From assembly GCA_014860575.1 (NCBI GenBank), contig JACZJK010000043.1:120709-184708 (forward strand): 64,000 bases of DNA, in the 5' to 3' direction. Positions 1 to 6,658 of the stretch are shown here, one piece after another. This DNA is from Bacteroidales bacterium (lineage in GTDB: Bacteria > Bacteroidota > Bacteroidia > Bacteroidales > JAAYJT01). How positions within the stretch are numbered: position 1 is the stretch's first letter; each line of letters starts with the position of its first letter. A program made the position numbers and the translations under genes. The notes below the pieces were generated by a model. The model did not search any database. It saw nothing but the letters and a program-made list of their open reading frames with translations, and had not been told where the DNA came from.

Positions 1-456
1 AACTCCGCTTGCATTGTCATCGGCGCCGGGCGCTATTAAAAACGGATTGCTTGATGAAGGAACAATTGCATCATGGTGGCCGCCAATAATGTAAACCTCG
101 TCAGGACGGGCATAACCAGGCAAGGTGCTCACTACATTATACTGCCAGGTTTGGTAGTAAACACCATTATAGGTTCTGTTCAGCGGGAAAGAATCCAGTT
201 GACTGTCGGGATAGCCTAGCTGAATAAATTTATCCCTGATCCAAACTGAAACTTCACGCCGGTTTTCAGCAAGGCAGAAGCGGGTTCCCATATCTTCAAG
301 CGACTGCATATAGGATTGAATACTATCGGCATTTACCATGTCAGTATACTCAATAATGATTGAATCAAGACTAGTGTTCCATGGTGGCGTGATCTGTGCT
401 TTTGCCTGAAAACCAAAGGCTGGAATCAGGAACAGGAGGATCAGTAGGTTTTTCAT
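1..456 (-). CDS. M28 family zinc peptidase, secreted (partial, C-terminus outside window)
   Basis: The reverse-strand reading begins MKNLLILLFLIPAFGFQAKAQ, a typical signal peptide, so the enzyme is exported. At about residues 120-150 it reads YIIGGHHDAI followed by APGADDNASG. These are the H-x-D and D-D-N-A-S metal-ligand motifs of family M28 (aminopeptidase or carboxypeptidase with two zinc ions). The gene runs off the left edge before the remaining metal ligands, so the exact specificity cannot be read. It lies 18 bp downstream of the GatE-like gene on the same strand and may be cotranscribed with it, although no functional link is obvious. The family assignment is strong; calling it an aminopeptidase would be inference. 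Confidence 0.85.
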   Translation of the reverse strand, partial: MKNLLILLFLIPAFGFQAKAQITPPWNTSLDSIIIEYTDMVNADSIQSYMQSLEDMGTRFCLAENRREVSVWIRDKFIQLGYPDSQLDSFPLNRTYNGVYYQTWQYNVVSTLPGYARPDEVYIIGGHHDAIVPSSSNPFLIAPGADDNASGV

Positions 457-474
457 TGTATAAGGATGTTTATG

Positions 475-2445
475 TTAGTCAATGTGTAAATGCTTTGATA
501 ATTCCGTGAGGGAAATGTTTCCGCTTGCAACGGGTCTCAGTTGCCCCATCATCCAGTTATGCATATCTGCAAGACCGGATGCTGCGTGCAATTGTTTGAA
601 CTTGTTTCTCAGAAACGGAATACGGTCGATGATGTTGTTTTTATCAGTTGGTTTGTAATGTATTGTGGTCAGAACCGATTCAAATTCCATTTTGGGATAT
701 TGGTAGATCACAGGCATCATCTTTTTTGCCAGATCCAGTGCTATGCCGTTTTCTTTCAAATACCTGAACAGCCCAAAGATTATCTTATAGTTGAATGACG
801 AAGAAGGTTTATAGTGGCCTTCAACAAATTTTAAGGTATGCCCGAAAAAGGTTCCGCAAAAAGCAGGTGGTACATTAAGTTCATTGATTATTCTTTCAAT
901 CAGCGGGAAAAGATCTTTCTTGAAAATATAAGTGTAGGTGTCTTCAGGCACATTCCATGCTTTGAGCTTGTGGTATCTGTCAATTACATCTTCAGGCAAG
1001 CGTTTTTTGAGTTCATCAATATAGCTGTCCTTCAAAGGTATTGGCGGGGAATCAGTATCCGGGTACATGCGGTCGGCGCCCGGAAGCACGCGTTCAAAAA
1101 TAGTGGTGCCGTCCTCAAATGATTTTCGGGTTTCGTTTGGCACACCCTGAAAAGCCATCATACAACGCTCTTCGATGGTTTCAAGCGCCGTTGGTATATC
1201 ATCAGCAGGGCCCCAGATAATGAGTTGAGCATCATCATCGGTTGCGTTCAAGGTTTTCCGTATTATTTCAAATGCTTCCGGTTCAATAACCGTCCAAAGC
1301 ATTTCGGAATGAACAAGATTGGGATGTTCAATGCAGGCAATCACTTTAAGGCGTTCGCTTAGTTCGTCGGCGAAAATTTTACCGGGTTGCGTGAAATGCG
1401 ATAGCATGCCTTTGAAACCCGGCAGGTTGATGGCATAAACAGGGGTTTTGCAACGCTGCGCACTGCCAAGTGGTTCGTAATTAAACTCAACACTTTTCCG
1501 GCTGAGTTTCTCAGCCTTCATTTTCCATTGCTTCCAATCGGGAAACTTTTCCAACAGCAGTGACCTGATATTTAACAGTGCATATTGCCTGAACGCCTCG
1601 TTATGTGTGAGTTCCGGAATCCATTTGGTATGCGCAACGCCTTTAATCTCGACCCTTGTTCCGCCACGGCAACTTACGTTTACATCTTGCCGGCCGGCAC
1701 CCATTCCTGTACGAACCTTGCCAGTACTGCGGTTCAGGAAGCGGATGTAATTGCAGGCTTCCATCACCTCGTCGGGGTTAACCATATCAGGATATGTGAC
1801 AGTTTCGATCAAAGGCATTCCAAGGCGGTCGGTTCGGAAAACACGCACATGGCCGATGTCAGAAACCTCGCGGCAGCTATCTTCCTCAAGGCTGAGTTGG
1901 ATGAGCCGCACTTTTTTATTCTTGAGGGGAATTTCACCTTCTACGCCAATAATAGCTGTACGCTGAAAACCGGTAGGGATGCTGCCATCAAGATACTGTT
2001 TGCGCGTAATGTGAACCTCGCCAACGATGTTGAGCCGGCAAAGCAATGAAATTTCAATTGCTTGTTCCAGCGCTTCCTGGTTTACAAGAAAAGGTGGAGT
2101 ATCGTCAATTTCATAGGTGCATGCCGTGGGGCTTTTGAGCCGGTAAATAATTGTTTTTCTCGTTTTGAACTCCATGAGCGCCGTGCCATCGTATTCGCCA
2201 AGTTCGCTGAGTGTCGGCCTCATGTGCCTGATGATTTCGGCATCAAAATCGTCGGGTGCCTGGAAAATACCGGCCGGACAACGGCAAAACAATTTCTTGC
2301 CGGTTTTCAGTTGCTGATGCACTTCCAGTCCTGACATGAAGCCAATCCGGTCGTAATCAGTCTGGGTGGCTTTTCGGCGTGTAACATAGCCAATAGCTTG
2401 TTGAGTTTGCTTGTAGTTTGAGTTGGGATCGAAGGCTCCGGACAT
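475..2445 (-). CDS. gatE: GatE-like Glu-tRNA(Gln) amidotransferase subunit (archaeal-type, with GAD insertion)
   Basis: This 656-residue protein belongs to the GatB/GatE family, whose members activate Glu on misacylated Glu-tRNA(Gln) and transfer ammonia to it. The N-terminal half has GLEVHQQLKTGKKLFCRCP and the IQLSLEEDS and RTGMGAGRQDVNVS segments of the family core. It is about 170 residues longer than bacterial GatB. The middle (about residues 340-470) has LPGFKG, GVPNETR and DRMYPDTDSPPIPL, which match the AspRS-like GAD insertion and following linker of archaeal GatE. The C-terminus is a helical YqeY-like tail. Neither the GatD glutaminase partner nor GatA or GatC is in the window. ATG at 2445 is used; a TAnnTTTG box lies 32 bp upstream. 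Family membership is secure; the in vivo role in a bacterium is uncertain. Confidence 0.8.
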   Translation of the reverse strand: MSGAFDPNSNYKQTQQAIGYVTRRKATQTDYDRIGFMSGLEVHQQLKTGKKLFCRCPAGIFQAPDDFDAEIIRHMRPTLSELGEYDGTALMEFKTRKTIIYRLKSPTACTYEIDDTPPFLVNQEALEQAIEISLLCRLNIVGEVHITRKQYLDGSIPTGFQRTAIIGVEGEIPLKNKKVRLIQLSLEEDSCREVSDIGHVRVFRTDRLGMPLIETVTYPDMVNPDEVMEACNYIRFLNRSTGKVRTGMGAGRQDVNVSCRGGTRVEIKGVAHTKWIPELTHNEAFRQYALLNIRSLLLEKFPDWKQWKMKAEKLSRKSVEFNYEPLGSAQRCKTPVYAINLPGFKGMLSHFTQPGKIFADELSERLKVIACIEHPNLVHSEMLWTVIEPEAFEIIRKTLNATDDDAQLIIWGPADDIPTALETIEERCMMAFQGVPNETRKSFEDGTTIFERVLPGADRMYPDTDSPPIPLKDSYIDELKKRLPEDVIDRYHKLKAWNVPEDTYTYIFKKDLFPLIERIINELNVPPAFCGTFFGHTLKFVEGHYKPSSSFNYKIIFGLFRYLKENGIALDLAKKMMPVIYQYPKMEFESVLTTIHYKPTDKNNIIDRIPFLRNKFKQLHAASGLADMHNWMMGQLRPVASGNISLTELSKHLHID

Positions 2446-2476
2446 AAAGTGAAGATAAGAATTTGGAACAAGGCTT

Positions 2477-2484
2477 CAAAATTA
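2477..2484 (-). promoter_or_regulatory. Possible Bacteroidota -7 box for the gatE-like gene
   Basis: The minus strand reads TAATTTTG, matching TAnnTTTG, about 30 bp ahead of the ATG at 2445. No clear TTG -33 element is visible at the right distance, so the call is tentative. Confidence 0.35.
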
Positions 2485-2609
2485 GTGAAATCATTTTAAC
2501 CCGAAAGATTAAACCTTGTAATTATTCGTTATCCGGTGGGAATGCCTTGGCAGGCACCCAGGTATAATTTTATTGTTATTTAATGTGGATGTGTCAAAAG
2601 GTCGAATCT

Positions 2610-2674
2610 TGTCATCCTGAACGAAGTGAAGGATCTTTTTAGAAATTAGATTCTTCGCTGCGCTCAGAATGACA
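2610..2674. repeat. REP-like palindromic intergenic repeat, copy 1
   Basis: The sequence opens with TGTCATCCTGAACGAAGTGA and closes with the near-complement TTCGCTGCGCTCAGAATGACA, so it can fold into a long hairpin. On the minus strand it translates to CHSERSEES, a well-known spurious peptide of Bacteroidota intergenic repeats. Related sequences lie at 32439-32474, 32523-32550 and 39168-39240. Confidence 0.75.
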
Positions 2675-2721
2675 CAAGCTGGAGGCTTTAGTCCGCATTA
2701 CCAACTTATAGTTACTTTCAG

Positions 2722-2729
2722 TATTTTTG
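2722..2729 (+). promoter_or_regulatory. -7 promoter box immediately before the OstA-like gene
   Basis: TATTTTTG followed by C fits TAnnTTTGC. It ends only 6 bp before the ATG at 2736, so a transcript from this promoter would be leaderless or nearly so. No clear -33 box is seen. Confidence 0.5.
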
Positions 2730-2735
2730 CGATCC

Positions 2736-4262
2736 ATGAAACAACTCTTGTTATCCAGCGCAATATTGGTTTCCTTTCTTCTTATGCTTGCTTCCAACCC
2801 GGCAGCAATGCAGGAAAAGCAGCAGCCCACACGTGTGAAGATCATACAGGCGGATGAACTTCGGTTTGAGAGGCGGTTTGGCAAGGATATCAGGCGTTTG
2901 CTTGGCAATGTGATCCTCGAGCATGACGAAGTACTCATGTATTGTGATAGCGCTTACATGCAGGAAGCCAGCAACAGCTTTGAAGCGTTCAGCAATGTGA
3001 AGATCAACTCGGGTGATACATTGTTTTTGTATGGAAAATATCTCAGATACAATGGAAACACCCGCCTGGCCGAGGTTTTCTATGATGTAAAACTTGTGGA
3101 TGACAACACGGTTCTCACCACTGAACAACTTAACTATAACCGCAACACCGGTATAGCCTACTACGAACGCGAAGGAAAAATTACAGATGATGAAAATGAT
3201 CTCACCAGCAGGAGCGGTTATTATATGACTGAAGAAAAGCGTGCGCATTTCCGTAAGAATGTTGTACTCGTAAACCCGGAATACGTAATGCGATCCGACA
3301 CATTGGTGTATCACACCGAAACTCAGGTTTCAAGCTTTTTCGGGCCTACGACCATTGATGCTGACGATTCCTTTATTTATTGCGAAAATGGATGGTATGA
3401 TACAAAAAACGACAAAGCCCAGTTTAACAAACACGCTTACATTATCAGTGGCGAACACAATATCCGGGGCGATAGTCTGTATTACAATCGCGCCGATGAA
3501 TCGGCCAAGGCATTTGAAAATGTGGTTATTGTTGATACGGTTCAGAATGTAATACTTAAAGGCAATTATTCAGAATACTATAAGCACCTGGGTTATACTT
3601 ACATCACCGATATTCCGGTAGCAATCTTTATTGAAAACGGCGATTCATTGTATATGCATGCCGATACTATCCGGACCACTTTTAACCAGGATCAGGATAT
3701 CGAGCGGGTGATGGCGTATTATAAGGTTAAATTTTTCAGGGACGACTTACAGGGATCGTGCGATTCATTGGTTTATAAAATGAGTGATTCACTGATTGTG
3801 ATGTACCGCGATCCGGTGCTCTGGACCGGCGAAAGTCAGCTAAGCGCTGATTCAATTCATGTAAATACCAATGGAGAAGCGATCGAAACGCTTGAGCTTT
3901 ATAATTCTGCTTTTTTAATCAACAACGACGACAGCCTGCAATTTAATCAGGTAAAAGGACGCAATATGACCGGTTATTTCGTTGATGGCAGTCTTGATAA
4001 TATTGTTGTTGTTGGCAATGCTGAAACTCTTTATTACGTAAAGGAAGAAGACGGTTACCTGATTGGGATCAACAAGGCTGTAGCCAGTCGGATGCGGATC
4101 AAACTTGAAGACAGTAAGATTAGCCGGATCTATTATTTTGAAAAACCCGATGGGACAACTTTTCCTGATAAGGATCTTCCGGCTTCGGAGCGCCAGTTAC
4201 CGGATTTCAACTGGAGGGACGATAAAAGGCCCAAAGTGTGGACTGATATTTTTAACCGCTAG
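2736..4262 (+). CDS. OstA/LptA-like periplasmic protein
   Basis: This protein of about 508 residues has an N-terminal signal sequence (MKQLLLSSAILVSFLLMLAS) followed by repeated beta-jellyroll units of the OstA/LptA type. Phrases such as RRLLGNVILEHDEVLMYCDSA, DTLFLYGKYLRYNG and YCENGWYD recur, as in the Bacteroidota OstA-like family. Such proteins are thought to form part of the periplasmic bridge carrying lipopolysaccharide to the outer membrane. It is much longer than E. coli LptA (185 residues). I start at ATG 2736, because the upstream in-frame TTG at 2727 falls inside the -7 promoter box. It converges with the MlaD-like gene, with 2 bp between the stops. LptD lies 2.4 kb downstream, which supports a role in envelope biogenesis. 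Confidence 0.85.
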   Translation: MKQLLLSSAILVSFLLMLASNPAAMQEKQQPTRVKIIQADELRFERRFGKDIRRLLGNVILEHDEVLMYCDSAYMQEASNSFEAFSNVKINSGDTLFLYGKYLRYNGNTRLAEVFYDVKLVDDNTVLTTEQLNYNRNTGIAYYEREGKITDDENDLTSRSGYYMTEEKRAHFRKNVVLVNPEYVMRSDTLVYHTETQVSSFFGPTTIDADDSFIYCENGWYDTKNDKAQFNKHAYIISGEHNIRGDSLYYNRADESAKAFENVVIVDTVQNVILKGNYSEYYKHLGYTYITDIPVAIFIENGDSLYMHADTIRTTFNQDQDIERVMAYYKVKFFRDDLQGSCDSLVYKMSDSLIVMYRDPVLWTGESQLSADSIHVNTNGEAIETLELYNSAFLINNDDSLQFNQVKGRNMTGYFVDGSLDNIVVVGNAETLYYVKEEDGYLIGINKAVASRMRIKLEDSKISRIYYFEKPDGTTFPDKDLPASERQLPDFNWRDDKRPKVWTDIFNR

Positions 4263-4264
4263 TA

Positions 4265-5254
4265 TTATTCTGCCGGTGGCGTGTAAGGCCGTTTGTCAAC
4301 CTTGCTGCCGAAAACTGAGAAATGCACGTACCTTCCCGGGTTTAGTTTCATATCTTCCAGCAATTGGTTCAACTCCATTGAGGCAACTTCAAGTTCGTTG
4401 TAAAGACCTGGATCATTGATAAGCAGACCGAGCGTGCCTTCACCGCTTTCAACCTTGTCCATTACCGAACCCAGCCGGTTCAGAGAGTTCTCAATATGGG
4501 CAAAGGTTTGTTTTATATTTGTGGCTGCCAGCGAATCGGAAATTGAGCTGATATTACGAATGGTATTGGCTATTTCTTCATTGCTGTTTCTCAGGTTAGT
4601 GGAAATAGATTCAATATTTTCAAGTATAATTGCTAGTCTTCTTTTTTCTGACTGGATGAGGGTATCAAAGGTGTAGCTTGTATGTTCAAGGCTGCGGATA
4701 GTGAGCCTGATGCTTTCAAAACTCTGACCGAGATTTGAACGGGCTCTATCATCAAAAACTGCCTGAAGTGCAGTAACCAGAGTATCGAGTGATGAGAGCA
4801 GTTCTTCGGCTTTATGTTTAATGGGCTGAACCTGTTTGTTAACTTCTTCCTGCAACGAGGCTTGCACGTCCGATAGTATGGTGTCATTTGATTGCGCAAG
4901 AACAGGTGAATCGCCAAGCTTCAAATCAATAGCTTTAGAACCCATAATATCTGAACTATGGATGCGTGCAACGGAGTTGATTGGAATGGGTACATCCTCG
5001 TCAATCATCAGTTTCGCTATAATCCTTGTTGATCCTTCACCCTCGAAATTAAGCTGATGCACCTGCCCGATTTTCATTCCTTTCAGGTAAATGGGGTTCG
5101 CACTGGTTAAGCCCCCAATATCGTCATATACAGCATAAAGTATGAGCCTGTTGTAGAAAAGGTTAGTTCCTTTCAAATAATTAAAGCCCCAGATAAAAGC
5201 TGCCAGTGCCAGAATAAATAACGCACCTATTTTAATTTCACGTCTGATTTTCAT
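4265..5254 (-). CDS. MCE domain protein, MlaD-like lipid transport substrate-binding subunit
   Basis: The 329-residue protein begins MKIRREIKIGALFILALAAFIWGFNYL, an uncleaved N-terminal membrane anchor. An MCE domain follows at about residues 35-110, with YDDIGGLTSANPIYLKGMKIGQV. Residues 130-290 are helical or coiled-coil with heptad-like stretches. In the MCE family this layout marks the periplasmic hexamer subunit of phospholipid-transport ABC systems (Mla/Tgt type). The MlaE permease and MlaF ATPase are not in the window. It lies directly downstream of the amidase on the same strand, with a 56-bp gap; amidase-MCE pairs are common in Bacteroidota. The function is inferred from the domain. 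Confidence 0.85.
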   Translation of the reverse strand: MKIRREIKIGALFILALAAFIWGFNYLKGTNLFYNRLILYAVYDDIGGLTSANPIYLKGMKIGQVHQLNFEGEGSTRIIAKLMIDEDVPIPINSVARIHSSDIMGSKAIDLKLGDSPVLAQSNDTILSDVQASLQEEVNKQVQPIKHKAEELLSSLDTLVTALQAVFDDRARSNLGQSFESIRLTIRSLEHTSYTFDTLIQSEKRRLAIILENIESISTNLRNSNEEIANTIRNISSISDSLAATNIKQTFAHIENSLNRLGSVMDKVESGEGTLGLLINDPGLYNELEVASMELNQLLEDMKLNPGRYVHFSVFGSKVDKRPYTPPAE

Positions 5255-5310
5255 AAACTTTTTTGATTGAGTTTAGCAAAGGTAATAAAACCCGTGCTTT
5301 TAGGAACATG

Positions 5311-6444
5311 TCATTTTAATGAACTTCTTTGCTGGGTTATCTCAACTGCCTTGTCAATCGCAATTCTTTCTTCGTTAAGAAAGGCAACTACAAAAGCATC
5401 TTTGTACCCTTTTTTAACCAAAGTTTCTCTGTGTTTAACCGCTGCCTCAAGGGTAGGCTCATCGCCCGATGTATATTTATTGAGACCCTGATGTGCATAC
5501 ATCTTTACAAGGCTTAACGACTTGAAAACAGGAGAGTTCAATGGAATAAGCTCGGCTGATGCAGCAAACTGCACCCTGAATGAAACCTTTCCTTCGGTGC
5601 TTTGTACTGTTTGATCCACCGTACTTTCGGGAGTATTTACCCTGGCAAGCTGCTCCACATAACCAGCCTTTTCAACTCCTTCCTTGTATTCGCGAAACGC
5701 CCTGTAAATGGCAGAAGCGATATAAGATTGTCCTTGTTCTGACATGAGGAAAGCTTCTTCTTTCGCGTTGCTCAGGAAGCCGGTTTCAATAAGCACACCA
5801 GGCATGGCAATTTTGTATAAAACCAGGAAGCCGGCCTGTTTCACTCCACGGTCGTTAAGGTTCACACGTTCGCGAAACTGATTTTGTACAAGTCGCGAAA
5901 ATTCAAGGCTCTGATCCAGATAGGCATTCTGGTAAAGCGAAAAAACAATATGTGCCTCAGCAGAGTTGGGATCAAAACCACCATAGGTAACCTCATAATC
6001 CTCTTCTAGTAAAATAGCGGCGTTCTCCTTTTTAGCCACTTCCAGGTTATCCTGGCTTTTATGCAAACCCATCACAAAAGTTTCGGCACCGTAAGGCGTT
6101 GGCGAGCGTACCGAATTGCAATGGATTGAAATGAAAAGATCTGCATTGCTTTCATTGGCAATTTGTGCCCTGCGAAACAATTCAATAAACTCATCGGTAT
6201 TGCGGGTATAGATCACTTCAACGTCTGTAAGGTTTTCGCTGATGTATCTTCCTGTTTTAAGGGCTATTGAGAGAACAATATCCTTTTCTCTTGCTTTCTT
6301 TCCAACGGCGCCAGGGTCTTTTCCACCGTGACCGGGGTCAATAACAACCTTTCGGATAGAATGGTGGTGGCGCTGTGCAGATATTTCAAATGAATGAAAC
6401 ATGAGCAAGGCAATACCAAAAAATAAAACTATTCGTTTCACCAA
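5311..6444 (-). CDS. N-acetylmuramoyl-L-alanine amidase (Amidase_3)
   Basis: This protein cleaves the bond between MurNAc and L-Ala in peptidoglycan. A signal peptide (residues 1-23) is followed by VVIDPGHGGKDPGA, holding the first zinc His, then the Glu-containing REKDIVLSIALK, FISIHCNS and GVLIETGFLSN. Together these are the metal-ligand and catalytic motifs of the AmiC/CwlV family. The domain ends near residue 245. The tail of about 130 residues contains VSFRVQFAASAE and the sequence KYTSGDEPTLEAA..HRETLVKKGYKDAFVVAF, which resembles a SPOR peptidoglycan-binding domain. It is divergent from lptD, sharing a region of about 210 bp. Total length is 377 residues. Confidence 0.92.
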   Translation of the reverse strand: MVKRIVLFFGIALLMFHSFEISAQRHHHSIRKVVIDPGHGGKDPGAVGKKAREKDIVLSIALKTGRYISENLTDVEVIYTRNTDEFIELFRRAQIANESNADLFISIHCNSVRSPTPYGAETFVMGLHKSQDNLEVAKKENAAILLEEDYEVTYGGFDPNSAEAHIVFSLYQNAYLDQSLEFSRLVQNQFRERVNLNDRGVKQAGFLVLYKIAMPGVLIETGFLSNAKEEAFLMSEQGQSYIASAIYRAFREYKEGVEKAGYVEQLARVNTPESTVDQTVQSTEGKVSFRVQFAASAELIPLNSPVFKSLSLVKMYAHQGLNKYTSGDEPTLEAAVKHRETLVKKGYKDAFVVAFLNEERIAIDKAVEITQQRSSLK

Positions 6445-6658
6445 AGTAGTTGTTTTTATTTAGCTTTGAAACGTCAAAATATTGGATTGTGTTGTACTGA
6501 TTGAGGTACAAACTTACATGTTTTCGCTTAAATGGTTTTGTTTTTCGTTCTGCACATTGTGATCCGCTTGATTTTGATATTTCCTTAATGTGATGATGCC
6601 TGTTTGTTTCTGGTCATTAGTCTTGTTGTAAAAAGTGATAACAATCCGTCATTTAATC

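Noticed and set aside
2639..2938. 99-residue minus-strand frame
   Set aside because: It is repeat-derived (CHSERSEES) and antisense to the OstA-like gene.
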